This document shows positions 39,228 through 48,861 of a DNA stretch of 64,000 nucleotides, one piece after another. The notes under the pieces were generated by a model. That model ran no database searches, had not been told where the DNA came from, and saw nothing but the letters and a program-made list of their open reading frames with translations. The stretch's first letter is position 1. The number at the start of each line of letters is the position of its first letter. Origin of the DNA: Pseudomonas faucium (GTDB taxonomy: Bacteria > Pseudomonadota > Gammaproteobacteria > Pseudomonadales > Pseudomonadaceae). The DNA is taken from the NCBI RefSeq assembly GCF_021602585.1, contig NZ_BQIP01000007.1:169600-233599 (forward strand), written 5' to 3'. The translations under genes were made by a program, and so were the position numbers.

Positions 39228-40232
39228 ATGACGCCAATCGACGCCAAGCGCCCGCTGCAGCTCAATGACCAGGGCCAGCTGCGCCACTTCCTCTCGCTCG
39301 ACGGTTTGCCCCGCGAACTGCTCACCGAGATCCTCGACACCGCCGACTCGTTCCTCGAAGTCGGCGCCCGGGCCGTGAAGAAAGTCCCGTTGCTGCGCGG
39401 CAAGACCGTGTGCAACGTGTTCTTCGAGAACTCCACCCGTACCCGCACCACCTTCGAACTGGCCGCCCAGCGCCTGTCGGCCGACGTGATCAGCCTGAAC
39501 GTGTCGACCTCCTCGACCAGCAAGGGCGAGACCCTGTTCGACACCCTGCGCAACCTCGAAGCCATGGCCGCCGACATGTTCGTCGTGCGCCACTCCGACT
39601 CGGGCGCCGCGCACTTCATCGCCGAGCACGTGTGCCCGGACGTCGCGGTCATCAACGGCGGTGACGGCCGCCATGCGCACCCGACCCAGGGCATGCTCGA
39701 CATGCTCACCATCCGCCGCCACAAAGGCAGCTTCGAGAACCTCTCGGTGGCGATCGTCGGCGACATCCTGCACTCGCGCGTGGCCCGCTCCGACATGCTC
39801 GCGCTCAAGGCCCTGGGCTGCCCGGACATCCGCGTGATCGGCCCCAAGACCCTGATCCCGATCGGCATCGAGCAATACGGCGTGAAGGTCTACACCGACC
39901 TGGCCGAAGGCCTGAAGGACGTCGACGTGGTGATCATGCTGCGCCTGCAGCGTGAACGCATGGCCGGCGGCCTGCTGCCCAGCGAAGGCGAGTTCTACCG
40001 CCTGTTCGGCCTGACCACCGCACGCCTGGCCGGGGCCAAGCCCGATGCCATCGTCATGCACCCGGGGCCGATCAACCGCGGCGTGGAAATCGAGTCGGCG
40101 GTGGCCGACGGCAAACACTCGGTGATCCTCAACCAGGTCACCTACGGCATCGCCGTGCGCATGGCGGTGCTGTCCATGGCCATGAGCGGGCAGAACGCGC
40201 AACGTCAATTCGACCAGGAGAACGCCCAGTGA
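39228..40232 (+). CDS. pyrB: Aspartate carbamoyltransferase catalytic subunit
   Basis: 334 residues. Joins carbamoyl phosphate and aspartate. Carbamoyl phosphate loop [19 protein letters not shown], then [14 protein letters not shown], and the aspartate-binding [11 protein letters not shown]. The N-terminal extension of about 12 residues is typical of Pseudomonas class A enzymes, which form dodecamers with PyrC'. Overlaps pyrC' by four bases. Confidence 0.97.
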   Translation: MTPIDAKRPLQLNDQGQLRHFLSLDGLPRELLTEILDTADSFLEVGARAVKKVPLLRGKTVCNVFFENSTRTRTTFELAAQRLSADVISLNVSTSSTSKGETLFDTLRNLEAMAADMFVVRHSDSGAAHFIAEHVCPDVAVINGGDGRHAHPTQGMLDMLTIRRHKGSFENLSVAIVGDILHSRVARSDMLALKALGCPDIRVIGPKTLIPIGIEQYGVKVYTDLAEGLKDVDVVIMLRLQRERMAGGLLPSEGEFYRLFGLTTARLAGAKPDAIVMHPGPINRGVEIESAVADGKHSVILNQVTYGIAVRMAVLSMAMSGQNAQRQFDQENAQ

Positions 40233-41500
40233 CCCTCAGCATTCTTGGCGCCCGGGTCATCGACCCCAAGACCGGCCTGGACCAGGTCACCGACCTGCAC
40301 ATCGACGGCGGGCGCATCGCCGCCATCGGCGCCGCCCCGGCAGGCTTCAGCGCCAGCCGCACGATCCAGGCCGATGGCCTGGTCGCCGCGCCGGGCCTGG
40401 TCGACCTTGGCGTCTCCCTGCGCGAGCCGGGCTACAGCCGCAAGGGCACCATCGCCAGCGAAACCCGCGCCGCCGTGGCCGGTGGCGTCACCAGCCTGTG
40501 CTGCCCGCCGCAGACCAAGCCGGTGCTGGACACCTCGGCCGTGGCCGAGCTGATCCTCGACCGCGCCCGCGAGGCCAGCAACAGCAAGGTCTACCCGATC
40601 GGCGCCCTGACCAAGGGCCTGGAAGGCGAGCAACTGGCCGAGCTGGTGGCCCTGCGCGACACCGGTTGCGTGGCCTTCGGCAACGGCCTCAAGGAAATCC
40701 CCAACAACCGCACCCTGGCCCGCGCCCTGGAATACGCCGCCACCTTCGACCTGACCGTGGTGTTCCACTCCCAGGACCGCGACCTGGCCCAGGGCGGCCT
40801 GGCCCACGAAGGCGCCATGGCCAGCTTCCTCGGCCTGCCGGGCATCCCCGAGAGCGCCGAGACCGTGGCCCTGGCGCGCAACCTGCTGCTGGTCGAACAA
40901 AGCGGCGTGCGCGCCCACTTCAGCCAGATCACCAGCGCCCGCGGCGCGCAGCTGATCGCCCAGGCCCAGCAGCTCGGCCTGCCGGTTACCGCCGACGTGG
41001 CGCTGTACCAGCTGATCCTCACCGACGAATCGTTGCGTGAGTTCTCCAGCCTCTACCACGTGCAACCGCCGCTGCGCAGTGCTGCAGACCGCGACGGCCT
41101 GCGCGAGGCGGTGAAGTCGGGGGTGATCCAGGCGATTTCCAGCCACCACCAGCCCCACGAGCGCGATGCCAAGCTGGCCCCGTTCGGCGCCACCGAGCCT
41201 GGCATCAGCAGCGTCGAGCTGCTGCTGCCACTGGCCATGACCCTGGTCGACGATGGCCTGCTCGACCTGCCTACCCTGCTGGCGCGGCTGACCAGCGGCC
41301 CGGCTGCGGCCCTGCGCCTGCCAGCCGGTGAGCTGAAAGTGGGTGGCGCGGCCGACCTGGTGCTGTTCGATGCCAAGGCCTCGACCGTGGCGGGCGAGCA
41401 GTGGTTCTCGCGCGGCGACAACTGCCCGTTCATCGGCCACTGCCTGCCGGGTGCGGTGCGTTATACCTTGGTCGATGGGCATGTCTGCCACGAGGGCTGA
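40229..41500 (+). CDS. pyrC': Dihydroorotase-like structural subunit PyrC' (catalytically degenerate)
   Basis: 423 residues, amidohydrolase fold. In active dihydroorotases the motif after strand 1 is HxH; here residues 61-63 read Gly-Val-Ser ([15 protein letters not shown]), so both metal-binding histidines are missing. The rest of the fold is kept ([24 protein letters not shown]). This agrees with the known Pseudomonas situation in which an inactive pyrC' product is required for assembly of active PyrB and real dihydroorotase is encoded elsewhere. ATGA overlap with pyrB ensures coupled translation. Confidence 0.93.
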   Translation: MTLSILGARVIDPKTGLDQVTDLHIDGGRIAAIGAAPAGFSASRTIQADGLVAAPGLVDLGVSLREPGYSRKGTIASETRAAVAGGVTSLCCPPQTKPVLDTSAVAELILDRAREASNSKVYPIGALTKGLEGEQLAELVALRDTGCVAFGNGLKEIPNNRTLARALEYAATFDLTVVFHSQDRDLAQGGLAHEGAMASFLGLPGIPESAETVALARNLLLVEQSGVRAHFSQITSARGAQLIAQAQQLGLPVTADVALYQLILTDESLREFSSLYHVQPPLRSAADRDGLREAVKSGVIQAISSHHQPHERDAKLAPFGATEPGISSVELLLPLAMTLVDDGLLDLPTLLARLTSGPAAALRLPAGELKVGGAADLVLFDAKASTVAGEQWFSRGDNCPFIGHCLPGAVRYTLVDGHVCHEG

Positions 41501-41516
41501 GTAGGCCTTGCGGCCT

Positions 41517-41590
41517 CATCGCCGGCAAGCCGGCTCCCACAGGGATTTGCAGCGCTGCAGCCACTGTGGGAGCCGGCTTGCCGGCGATGA
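41517..41590. repeat. REP pair, 'GCCGGCAAGCCGGC' family
   Basis: Two facing full-length units around a 20-base centre, between pyrC' and the hslVU promoter. Confidence 0.88.
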
Positions 41591-41628
41591 GGCCAGCACT
41601 GCCAGGTAGCAACCATTCATCCCCCCCG

Positions 41629-41656
41629 GTTGAAATCCTTCCCCCCACCCCCATAT
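41629..41656 (+). promoter_or_regulatory. Sigma-32 (heat-shock) promoter of hslVU
   Basis: GTTGAAA (41629-41635), a 13-base C-rich spacer, then CCCCATAT (41649-41656). This fits the sigma-32 pattern of CTTGAAA and CCCCATNT closely. Transcription would start near 41662, about 40 bases before the hslV start codon. Confidence 0.85.
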
Positions 41657-41702
41657 GAGTCTGCATCAGGCATTTTCGCCCCGCTGCGTGGAGACTCTCC
41701 CC

Positions 41703-42233
41703 TTGACCACCATCGTTTCTGTCCGCCGTCACGGCAAAGTCGTCATGGGTGGCGACGGCCAGGTATCCCTCGGCAACACCGTCATGAAAGGCAACGCCAA
41801 GAAGGTCCGGCGCCTGTACAACGGCGAAGTGATCGCCGGTTTTGCCGGTGCCACCGCCGACGCCTTCACCCTGTTCGAGCGCTTCGAAGCGCAACTGCAG
41901 AAACACTCCGGCCACCTGGTGCGCGCCGCCGTCGAGCTGGCCAAGGAATGGCGTACCGACCGCTCCCTCAGCCGCCTGGAGGCCATGCTGGCGGTCGCCA
42001 ACAAGGACGCATCCTTGATCATCACCGGCAACGGTGACGTGGTCGAACCCGAAGACGGCCTGATCGCCATGGGCTCCGGCGGCGCCTACGCCCAGGCCGC
42101 AGCCCGCGCCCTGCTGAACAAGACCGACCTGTCGGCGCGTGAAATCGCCGAGACTGCCCTGAACATCGCCGGCGACATCTGCGTGTTCACCAACCACAAC
42201 CTGACCATCGAGGAGCAGGACCTGGCCGAGTGA
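41703..42233 (+). CDS. hslV: ATP-dependent protease peptidase subunit HslV
   Basis: 176 residues from a TTG start. The mature enzyme needs Thr as its N-terminal residue after initiator removal; the protein reads (M)[19 protein letters not shown], so TTG at 41703 directly before that Thr is the true start. GGAG lies nine bases upstream. An ATG at 41655 is inside the -10 element of the promoter and would bury the catalytic Thr. Proteasome-like ClpQ fold with [15 protein letters not shown] and [14 protein letters not shown]. Works with HslU in heat-damaged protein turnover. Confidence 0.95.
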   Translation: MTTIVSVRRHGKVVMGGDGQVSLGNTVMKGNAKKVRRLYNGEVIAGFAGATADAFTLFERFEAQLQKHSGHLVRAAVELAKEWRTDRSLSRLEAMLAVANKDASLIITGNGDVVEPEDGLIAMGSGGAYAQAAARALLNKTDLSAREIAETALNIAGDICVFTNHNLTIEEQDLAE

Positions 42234-42306
42234 TCAGTTGTTTTGGCGTCCCGCTCGCTGCGGGACTTTTCCACACTGATTGCCCCGCTCGAGGACCATT
42301 TTCATC

Positions 42307-43650
42307 ATGTCCATGACCCCCCGCGAGATCGTCCACGAACTCAACCGCCACATCATCGGCCAGGACGACGCCAAGCGCGCCGTCGCCATCGCCCTGCGCA
42401 ACCGCTGGCGGCGCATGCAGCTGCCTGCCGAGCTGCGTGCCGAAGTGACGCCGAAGAACATCCTGATGATCGGCCCTACCGGCGTCGGCAAGACCGAAAT
42501 CGCCCGCCGCCTGGCCAAGCTGGCCAACGCGCCGTTCCTCAAGGTCGAAGCGACCAAGTTCACCGAAGTGGGCTACGTCGGCCGCGATGTCGAATCGATC
42601 ATCCGTGACCTGGCCGATGCCGCGCTGAAGATGCTGCGCGAGCAGGAAATCGTCCGCGTGCGCCACCGTGCCGAAGACGCCGCCGAAGACCGCATCCTCG
42701 ACGCCCTGCTGCCGCAGGCGCGGGTGACCAGCTTCAGCGAGGAAGCCGCGCAGACCAGCAGCGATTCCAACACCCGCCAGCTGTTCCGCAAGCGCCTGCG
42801 CGAAGGCCAGCTGGACGACAAGGAAATCGAGATCGAAGTCGCCGACAGCGTGGGCGTCGAGATTGCCGCGCCGCCTGGCATGGAAGAGATGACCAACCAG
42901 CTGCAGAACCTGTTCGCCAACATGGGCAAGGGCAAGCGCAAGGCGCGCAAGCTCAAGGTCAAGGAAGCGCTGAAGATGGTTCGCGACGAAGAAGCGAGCC
43001 GCCTGGTCAATGAGGAAGAGCTCAAGGCCAAGGCCCTGGAAGCGGTGGAACAACACGGCATCGTGTTCATCGACGAGATCGACAAGGTGGCCAAGCGTGG
43101 CAACGTTGGCGGCGCCGACGTGTCCCGCGAAGGCGTGCAGCGCGACCTGCTGCCGCTGATCGAAGGCTGCACCGTCAACACCAAGCTGGGCATGGTCAAG
43201 ACCGACCACATCCTGTTCATCGCCTCCGGCGCGTTCCACCTGAGCAAGCCGAGCGACCTGGTGCCCGAGCTGCAGGGCCGCCTGCCGATCCGCGTGGAAC
43301 TCAAGGCACTGACCCCGGAAGACTTCGAGCGCATCCTGCAGGAGCCGCACGCCTCGCTGACCGAGCAGTACCGCGAGCTGCTCAAGACCGAAGGGCTGAA
43401 CATCGAGTTCCAGGCCGACGGCATCAAGCGCCTGGCCGAGATCGCCTACCAGGTCAACGAGAAGACCGAGAACATCGGTGCCCGCCGCCTGCACACGCTG
43501 CTGGAGCGCTTGCTCGAAGAGGTGTCGTTCAGTGCTGGCGACCTGGCCAGTGCCCATGACGAAACGCCGATCCAGATCGACGCGGCCTACGTGAACGGCC
43601 ACCTGGGCGAACTGGCGCAGAACGAAGACCTGTCGCGTTACATCCTGTAA
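42307..43650 (+). CDS. hslU: ATPase subunit HslU of the HslUV protease
   Basis: 447 residues. AAA+ unfoldase: Walker A GPTGVGKT at residues 56-63, pore loop GYVGRD near 91, Walker [10 protein letters not shown] near 255, sensor segment and the C-terminal tail ending LSRYIL, which inserts into HslV. The intermediate (I) domain lies between about 110 and 240. It starts 73 bases after hslV and shares its heat-shock promoter. Confidence 0.97.
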   Translation: MSMTPREIVHELNRHIIGQDDAKRAVAIALRNRWRRMQLPAELRAEVTPKNILMIGPTGVGKTEIARRLAKLANAPFLKVEATKFTEVGYVGRDVESIIRDLADAALKMLREQEIVRVRHRAEDAAEDRILDALLPQARVTSFSEEAAQTSSDSNTRQLFRKRLREGQLDDKEIEIEVADSVGVEIAAPPGMEEMTNQLQNLFANMGKGKRKARKLKVKEALKMVRDEEASRLVNEEELKAKALEAVEQHGIVFIDEIDKVAKRGNVGGADVSREGVQRDLLPLIEGCTVNTKLGMVKTDHILFIASGAFHLSKPSDLVPELQGRLPIRVELKALTPEDFERILQEPHASLTEQYRELLKTEGLNIEFQADGIKRLAEIAYQVNEKTENIGARRLHTLLERLLEEVSFSAGDLASAHDETPIQIDAAYVNGHLGELAQNEDLSRYIL

Positions 43651-43653
43651 GGC

Positions 43654-43721
43654 CAATCGCCGGCAAGCCGGCTCCCACAAGCAGCGCTGGCCACTGTGGG
43701 AGCCGGCTTGCCGGCGATGGG
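43654..43721. repeat. REP pair, 'GCCGGCAAGCCGGC' family
   Basis: Two facing units immediately after the hslU stop codon, placed to protect the 3' end of the hslVU mRNA. Confidence 0.88.
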
Positions 43722-43795
43722 CTGCGCAGCAGCCTCTTGCACTATCCCCAGAATCTCTCGAAGCTTGCACCATCAGCTCCCCAGAGATTCTGCCC

Positions 43796-44173
43796 ATGGC
43801 CCGCCTGCCCACCGCCATCAACCTGCACAAAGCCTCCAAGACCCTCAGCCTCACCTACGCCCCCGGCGAGGTCTACCAATTGCCCGCCGAGTTCCTGCGC
43901 GTGCACTCCCCGTCCGCCGAGGTCCAGGGCCACGGCAACCCCATCCTGCAGTTCGGCAAGATCAACGTCGGCCTGGTCGGCCTGGAACCTGCCGGCCAAT
44001 ACGCACTGAAACTGACCTTCGACGACGGCCATGACAGCGGCCTGTTCACCTGGGAGTACCTGGAACAGCTCTGCCTGCGCCAGGAACAGCTCTGGGCCGA
44101 GTACCTCGACGAACTGCACAAGGCCGGCAAATCCCGCGACCCGGCCGAGTCGGTGGTCAAACTCATGCTCTAG
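43796..44173 (+). CDS. DUF971 protein
   Basis: 125 residues. The fold matches the small N-terminal domain of gamma-butyrobetaine hydroxylase (DUF971): INLHKASKTLSLTYAPGEVYQLPAEFLRVHSPSAE and KLTFDDGHDSGLFTWEYLEQLC. These small proteins are often found near Fe-S or molybdenum cofactor functions, but no such genes are present here. The zinc cysteines of the larger enzyme are not present. Function unknown. It lies between hslU and phaC1 on the same strand with its own spacing. Confidence 0.85.
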   Translation: MARLPTAINLHKASKTLSLTYAPGEVYQLPAEFLRVHSPSAEVQGHGNPILQFGKINVGLVGLEPAGQYALKLTFDDGHDSGLFTWEYLEQLCLRQEQLWAEYLDELHKAGKSRDPAESVVKLML

Positions 44174-44231
44174 CGCAAGCCTTCCAGGGTTTAGAGCGCA
44201 TTTTCTAATCTCATCTGCTTGAATGCCCTAC

Positions 44232-44255
44232 AGACAGCCCGCAATCGGGCTGTCT
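44232..44255. terminator. Hairpin after the DUF971 gene
   Basis: AGACAGCCCG and its exact complement flank a CAAT loop (10-bp stem). The following bases are TGCGC, not a U-tract, so it may act as a transcript-stabilising hairpin or a weak terminator. Confidence 0.6.
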
Positions 44256-44290
44256 TGCGCATTACATGAAAGTCGGGTAACCAATGGGGC

Positions 44291-44306
44291 TGGCAAGTTC
44301 CCTGCA
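44291..44306 (+). promoter_or_regulatory. Sigma-54 type promoter candidate of phaC1
   Basis: TGGCAAGTTCCCTGCA has GG and GC at the exact 12-base separation of -24/-12 promoters (consensus TGGCAC-N5-TTGCA), differing at the -12 T. A sigma-54 promoter has been proposed for phaC1 in Pseudomonas. Transcription would start near 44317, leaving a leader of about 200 bases. Confidence 0.5.
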
Positions 44307-44454
44307 TCGCCAATGAGGCAAGCAGGGCCAGGCCGGTTTGTAGAGGTCGCGAGCGAAAGCAGGCTGTCTTCACACGCAGATTCCCCCGCAGCTCATCGCC
44401 GAAAGCATCCGGCCCGCAGCACCGCTGTTCCTTATCACTGGTCACCCGAGTAGC

Positions 44455-44499
44455 AGTACCGGGCAGCAGACTGTGCATGTGCCACAGCAAACCGGTACT
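44455..44499 (+). promoter_or_regulatory. Nested hairpin in the phaC1 leader
   Basis: AGTACCGG (44455-44462) pairs with CCGGTACT (44492-44499), and CTGTG (44471-44475) with CACAG (44483-44487) inside it. It ends 15 bases before the GGAG ribosome site. It may be an operator for PhaD or an mRNA structure that sets translation. Confidence 0.4.
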
Positions 44500-44525
44500 C
44501 GTCTCAGGACAACGGAGCGTCGTAG

Positions 44526-46205
44526 ATGAGTAACAAGAACAACGATGAGTTGCAGCGGCAGGCCTCGGACAACACCCTGGGGCTGAACCCGGTCATCGGC
44601 ATCCGCCGCAAGGACCTGCTGAGCTCAGCGCGTACCGTGTTGCGCCAGGCCATGCGCCAGCCGCTGCACAGTGCCAAGCACGTGGCCCACTTCGGCCTTG
44701 AGCTGAAGAATGTGCTGCTGGGCAAATCCACCCTGGCCCCGCAGAGCGACGACCGTCGCTTCAGTGACCCGGCCTGGAGCAAGAACCCGCTTTATCGACG
44801 CTACCTGCAGACCTACCTGGCCTGGCGCCAGGAGCTTCAGGACTGGATCGGCGAAAGTGACCTGTCAGCCCAGGACATCGCCCGCGGCCAGTTCGTCATC
44901 AACCTGCTGACCGAGGCCATGGCGCCCACCAACACCCTGTCCAACCCGGCCGCGGTCAAGCGCTTCTTCGAGACCGGCGGCAAGAGCCTGCTCGATGGCC
45001 TGTCCAACCTGGCCAAGGATGTGGTCAACAATGGCGGCATGCCCAGCCAGGTCAACATGGACGCCTTCGAAGTGGGCAAGAACCTCGGCAACTCCGAAGG
45101 CGCCGTGGTCTACCGCAACGACGTGCTGGAGCTGATCCAGTACAGCCCCATCACCGAGCAGGTGCATGCCCGCCCGCTGCTGGTGGTGCCACCGCAGATC
45201 AACAAGTTCTACGTGTTCGACCTGAGCCCGGAAAAAAGCCTGGCGCGCTTCTGCCTGCGCTCGCAGCAGCAGACCTTCATCATCAGCTGGCGCAACCCGA
45301 CCAAGGCCCAGCGCGAATGGGGCCTGTCGACCTACATCGATGCGCTCAAGGAAGCGGTCGACGCGGTGCTGGCGATTACCGGCAGCAAGGACCTGAACAT
45401 CCTCGGCGCCTGCTCCGGCGGCATCACCTGCACCGCGCTGGTCGGCCACTACGCCGCCCTGGGCGAGAACAAGGTCAATGCCCTGACCCTGCTGGTCAGC
45501 GTGCTCGACACCACCATGGACACCGATGTGGCGCTGTTCGTCGACGAGCAGACGCTGGAATCGGCCAAGCGCCACTCCTACCAGGCCGGTGTGCTCGAAG
45601 GCAGCGACATGGCCAGGGTGTTCGCCTGGATGCGCCCCAACGACCTGATCTGGAACTACTGGGTCAACAACTACCTGCTCGGCAACGAGCCGCCGGTGTT
45701 CGACATCCTGTTCTGGAACAACGACACCACGCGCCTGCCGGCCGCCTTCCACGGCGACCTGATCGAGCTGTTCAAGAACAACCCGCTGACCCGCAGCAAT
45801 GCCCTGGAAGTGTGCGGCACCGCCATCGACCTGAAGAACGTCACGTGCGACATCTTCAGCGTGGCCGGCACCACCGACCACATCACCCCCTGGCAGTCGT
45901 GCTACCGCTCGGCGCACCTGTTCGGCGGCAAGATCGAGTTCGTGCTGTCCAACAGCGGCCACATCCAGAGCATCCTCAACCCCCCAGGCAACCCCAAGGC
46001 GCGCTTCATGACCGGCGCCGACCGCCCGGGTGACCCGGTTGCCTGGCAGGAGAACGCCGACAAGCATGCCGACTCCTGGTGGCTGCACTGGCAGAACTGG
46101 CTGGGCGAGCGCGCCGGCGACCTGAAGAAGGCGCCCACCCGCCTGGGCAACCGCGCCTACGCCGCAGGCGAAGCCGCACCGGGTACCTACGTTCACGAAC
46201 GATGA
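44526..46205 (+). CDS. phaC1: Class II poly(3-hydroxyalkanoate) synthase 1
   Basis: 559 residues. Polymerises (R)-3-hydroxyacyl-CoA of medium chain length on PHA granules. The lipase-like box GACSGG puts the nucleophile at Cys296; Asp451 (GTTDHITPWQ) and His479 (SNSGHIQS) complete the triad, exactly the numbering known for class II enzymes. N-terminus MSNKNNDELQRQ is the canonical PhaC1 start. First gene of phaC1-phaZ-phaC2-phaD. A Crc-type CA motif overlaps codons 3-6. Confidence 0.98.
   Translation: MSNKNNDELQRQASDNTLGLNPVIGIRRKDLLSSARTVLRQAMRQPLHSAKHVAHFGLELKNVLLGKSTLAPQSDDRRFSDPAWSKNPLYRRYLQTYLAWRQELQDWIGESDLSAQDIARGQFVINLLTEAMAPTNTLSNPAAVKRFFETGGKSLLDGLSNLAKDVVNNGGMPSQVNMDAFEVGKNLGNSEGAVVYRNDVLELIQYSPITEQVHARPLLVVPPQINKFYVFDLSPEKSLARFCLRSQQQTFIISWRNPTKAQREWGLSTYIDALKEAVDAVLAITGSKDLNILGACSGGITCTALVGHYAALGENKVNALTLLVSVLDTTMDTDVALFVDEQTLESAKRHSYQAGVLEGSDMARVFAWMRPNDLIWNYWVNNYLLGNEPPVFDILFWNNDTTRLPAAFHGDLIELFKNNPLTRSNALEVCGTAIDLKNVTCDIFSVAGTTDHITPWQSCYRSAHLFGGKIEFVLSNSGHIQSILNPPGNPKARFMTGADRPGDPVAWQENADKHADSWWLHWQNWLGERAGDLKKAPTRLGNRAYAAGEAAPGTYVHER
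44532..44542 (+). promoter_or_regulatory. CA motif (Hfq/Crc target) at the phaC1 start
   Basis: AACAAGAACAA fits the AAnAANAA consensus bound by Hfq with Crc in Pseudomonas. It begins six bases after the first base of the ATG, where binding blocks initiation. Crc is known to repress PHA synthesis in P. putida through phaC1. Confidence 0.75.
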
Positions 46206-46212
46206 GCTGCAA

Positions 46213-46251
46213 CGCCGTGGCCGCCAATGGCGCGCCACGGCGCTTTTTTTT
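46213..46251 (+). terminator. Intrinsic terminator between phaC1 and phaZ
   Basis: CGCCGTGG (46213-46220) pairs with CCACGGCG (46235-46242), followed by a T8 run. Only 20 bases separate it from the phaZ ATG, so phaZ needs read-through or its own promoter. Confidence 0.88.
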
Positions 46252-46271
46252 GCCACCACAGAGCCACGCGC

Positions 46272-47123
46272 ATGTCGCAACCCTACATATTCAGGACCGT
46301 CGAACTGGACGACCAATCCATCCGCACCGCGGTGCGGCCGGGCAAGCCACACCTGACGCCGCTGCTGATCTTCAATGGCATCGGCGCCAACCTGGAACTG
46401 GTGTTCCCGTTCATCGAAGCGCTCGACCCGGACCTGGAAGTGATCGCGTTCGACGTACCGGGGGTGGGCGGCTCTTCCACCCCGCGCCACCCTTATCGCT
46501 TCCCGGGTTTGGCCAAGCTCAGCGCGCGCATGCTCGACTACCTGGACTACGGCCAGGTCAATGTCATTGGCGTTTCCTGGGGCGGCGCGCTGGCCCAGCA
46601 GTTCGCCCACGACTACCCCGAGCGCTGCAAGAAACTGGTGCTGGCGGCCACGGCGGCCGGCGCGGTGATGGTGCCGGGCAAGCCCAAGGTGCTGTGGATG
46701 ATGGCAAGCCCGAGGCGCTACGTGCAGCCCTCGCATGTCATTCGCATCGCCCCGCTGATCTACGGCGGCGGCTTTCGCCGCGACCCGGAGCTGGCCATGC
46801 ACCACGCGGCCAAGGTGCGCTCCGGCGGCAAGCTTGGCTACTACTGGCAGCTGTTCGCCGGCCTTGGCTGGACCAGCATCCACTGGCTGCACAAGATCCA
46901 GCAGCCGACGCTGGTGCTGGCCGGTGACGATGACCCGCTGATCCCGCTGATCAACATGCGCCTGCTGGCCTGGCGAATTCCCAATGCCCAGCTACACATT
47001 ATCGACGACGGCCATCTGTTCCTGATTACCCGGGCCGAGGCCGTCGCCCCGATCATCATGAAGTTTCTCCAGGAAGAACGTCAGCGCGCGGTCATGCATC
47101 CGCGCCCCGCCTCTGGCGGTTGA
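46272..47123 (+). CDS. phaZ: Intracellular PHA depolymerase
   Basis: 283 residues, alpha/beta hydrolase. Nucleophile elbow GVSWGG gives Ser102; Asp221 and His248 complete the triad, the same positions as characterised P. putida PhaZ. It releases 3-hydroxy fatty acids from granules, creating turnover with the synthases. Located between the two synthase genes, as in all mcl-PHA loci. Confidence 0.97.
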   Translation: MSQPYIFRTVELDDQSIRTAVRPGKPHLTPLLIFNGIGANLELVFPFIEALDPDLEVIAFDVPGVGGSSTPRHPYRFPGLAKLSARMLDYLDYGQVNVIGVSWGGALAQQFAHDYPERCKKLVLAATAAGAVMVPGKPKVLWMMASPRRYVQPSHVIRIAPLIYGGGFRRDPELAMHHAAKVRSGGKLGYYWQLFAGLGWTSIHWLHKIQQPTLVLAGDDDPLIPLINMRLLAWRIPNAQLHIIDDGHLFLITRAEAVAPIIMKFLQEERQRAVMHPRPASGG

Positions 47124-47165
47124 TAGTCGCTGCCCGCGAATCCGGTAAGACGAGGGAGTGTTGCC

Positions 47166-48848
47166 ATGAAAGACAAACCGGCTCGAGGAACGACAACGTC
47201 TCCCGCCACCAGCATGAACGTGCAGAACGCCATACTCGGCCTGCGCGGGCGCGACCTGATTTCCACGCTGCGCAGCGTCGGCCGCCAGAGCCTGCGCAAC
47301 CCGCTGCACACCGCCCGCCACCTGCTGGCCCTGAGCGGCCAGCTGGGCCGCGTGATGCTGGGCGACACCCCTTACCAGCCAAACCCGCGCGACAGCCGCT
47401 TCAACGACCCGACCTGGAGCCAGAACCCGTTCTACCGGCGCAGCCTGCAGGCGTACCTGGCCTGGCAGAAGCAGACGCGCCTGTGGATCGAGGAAAGCCA
47501 CCTCGACGACGATGACCGCGCCCGCGCGCACTTTCTGTTCAACCTGATCAACGACGCCCTGGCGCCCAGCAACTCGCTGCTCAACCCGCTGGCGGTCAAG
47601 GAGCTGTTCAATACCGGCGGGCAGAGCCTGGTGCGTGGCGTGGCCCACCTGCTCGATGACCTGCGCCACAACGACGGCCTGCCGCGCCAGGTCGACGAGC
47701 GCGCCTTCGAAGTGGGCGGCAACCTGGCCGCCACGCCCGGCGCGGTGGTGTTTCGCAACGAGATGCTGGAGCTGATCCAGTACAAGCCGATGAGCGAGAA
47801 GCAGCACGCCCGGCCAGTGCTGGTGGTGCCGCCGCAGATCAACAAGTACTACATCTTCGACCTGCAGCCGAACAACAGCTACGTGCAGTACATGCTCAAG
47901 CATGGCCTGCAGGTGTTCATGGTGAGCTGGCGCAACCCCGACCCACGGCACCGCGAATGGGGCCTGTCGAGTTATGTGCAGGCGCTGGAAGAGGCGCTCA
48001 ACGCCTGCCGCAGCATCAGTGGCAGCCGCGACCCCAACCTGATGGGCGCCTGCGCCGGCGGCTTGACCATGGCCGCGCTGCAAGGCCACCTGCAGGCCAA
48101 GCACCAGCTGCGCAAGGTGCGCAGCGCCACCTACCTGGTGAGCCTGCTGGACAGCCAGTTCGAAAGCCCGGCCAGCCTGTTCGCCGACGAGCAGACCATC
48201 GAGGCCGCCAAGCGCCGCTCCTACCAGCGCGGGGTGCTGGACGGCGGCGAGGTGGCGCGGATCTTCGCCTGGATGCGGCCCAACGACCTGATCTGGAACT
48301 ACTGGGTCAACAACTACCTGCTCGGCAAGACGCCACCGGCCTTCGACATCCTCTACTGGAACGCCGACAGCACCCGCCTGCCCGCGGCCCTGCACGGCGA
48401 ATTGCTGGACTTCTTCAAGCTCAACCCGCTGGCCCACGCCACTGGGCTTGAAGTGTGCGGCACGCCCATCGACCTCAAGCAGGTGGACCTCGACAGCTTC
48501 ACCGTGGCCGGCAGCAACGACCACATCACCCCGTGGGATGCCGTGTACCGTTCGGCCTTGCTGCTGGGCGGCGAGCGGCGCTTCGTGCTGTCCAACAGCG
48601 GCCATATCCAGAGCATCATCAACCCACCCGGCAACCCCAAGGCCTACTACCTGGACAACCCCAGGCTGTCGAGCGACCCACGCGCCTGGTTCCACGATGC
48701 CCAGCGCAGCGACGGCAGCTGGTGGCCCTTGTGGCTGGAGTGGATCACCCCCCGCTCCGGCCCGCTCAAGGCGCCGCGCCTGGAGCTGGGCAACGCCACC
48801 TATCCACCGCTGGGCCCTGCGCCAGGCACCTATGTCCTGACCCGATGA
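47166..48848 (+). CDS. phaC2: Class II poly(3-hydroxyalkanoate) synthase 2
   Basis: 560 residues, about half identical in appearance to PhaC1 along its whole length. Nucleophile Cys296 in GACAGG, Asp452 in GSNDHITPWD and His480 in SNSGHIQS. All catalytic residues are intact, so it should be active. The N-terminus (residues 1-20) differs strongly from PhaC1. GAGGGAG ribosome site. 42 bases after phaZ. Confidence 0.98.
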   Translation: MKDKPARGTTTSPATSMNVQNAILGLRGRDLISTLRSVGRQSLRNPLHTARHLLALSGQLGRVMLGDTPYQPNPRDSRFNDPTWSQNPFYRRSLQAYLAWQKQTRLWIEESHLDDDDRARAHFLFNLINDALAPSNSLLNPLAVKELFNTGGQSLVRGVAHLLDDLRHNDGLPRQVDERAFEVGGNLAATPGAVVFRNEMLELIQYKPMSEKQHARPVLVVPPQINKYYIFDLQPNNSYVQYMLKHGLQVFMVSWRNPDPRHREWGLSSYVQALEEALNACRSISGSRDPNLMGACAGGLTMAALQGHLQAKHQLRKVRSATYLVSLLDSQFESPASLFADEQTIEAAKRRSYQRGVLDGGEVARIFAWMRPNDLIWNYWVNNYLLGKTPPAFDILYWNADSTRLPAALHGELLDFFKLNPLAHATGLEVCGTPIDLKQVDLDSFTVAGSNDHITPWDAVYRSALLLGGERRFVLSNSGHIQSIINPPGNPKAYYLDNPRLSSDPRAWFHDAQRSDGSWWPLWLEWITPRSGPLKAPRLELGNATYPPLGPAPGTYVLTR

Positions 48849-48861
48849 GCAGCCTGCCTGG

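Larger units (their letters stand above)
44174..44525. other. 352-base intergenic region before phaC1
   Basis: This stretch holds no credible gene. It contains a hairpin (44232-44255), a sigma-54 type promoter (44291-44306), about 140 bases without recognisable signal, and a nested hairpin just before phaC1 (44455-44499). Short open frames in it lack ribosome sites and codon bias. Confidence 0.7.

Noticed and set aside
44223-44453. Small open frame before phaC1
   Set aside because: It spans the hairpin and the sigma-54 type site, lacks a ribosome site and has atypical codon use.
44865-46892. Open frame antisense to phaC1 and phaZ (675 codons), with a similar one opposite phaC2
   Set aside because: Both are antisense images of homologous synthases, which explains their mutual similarity.
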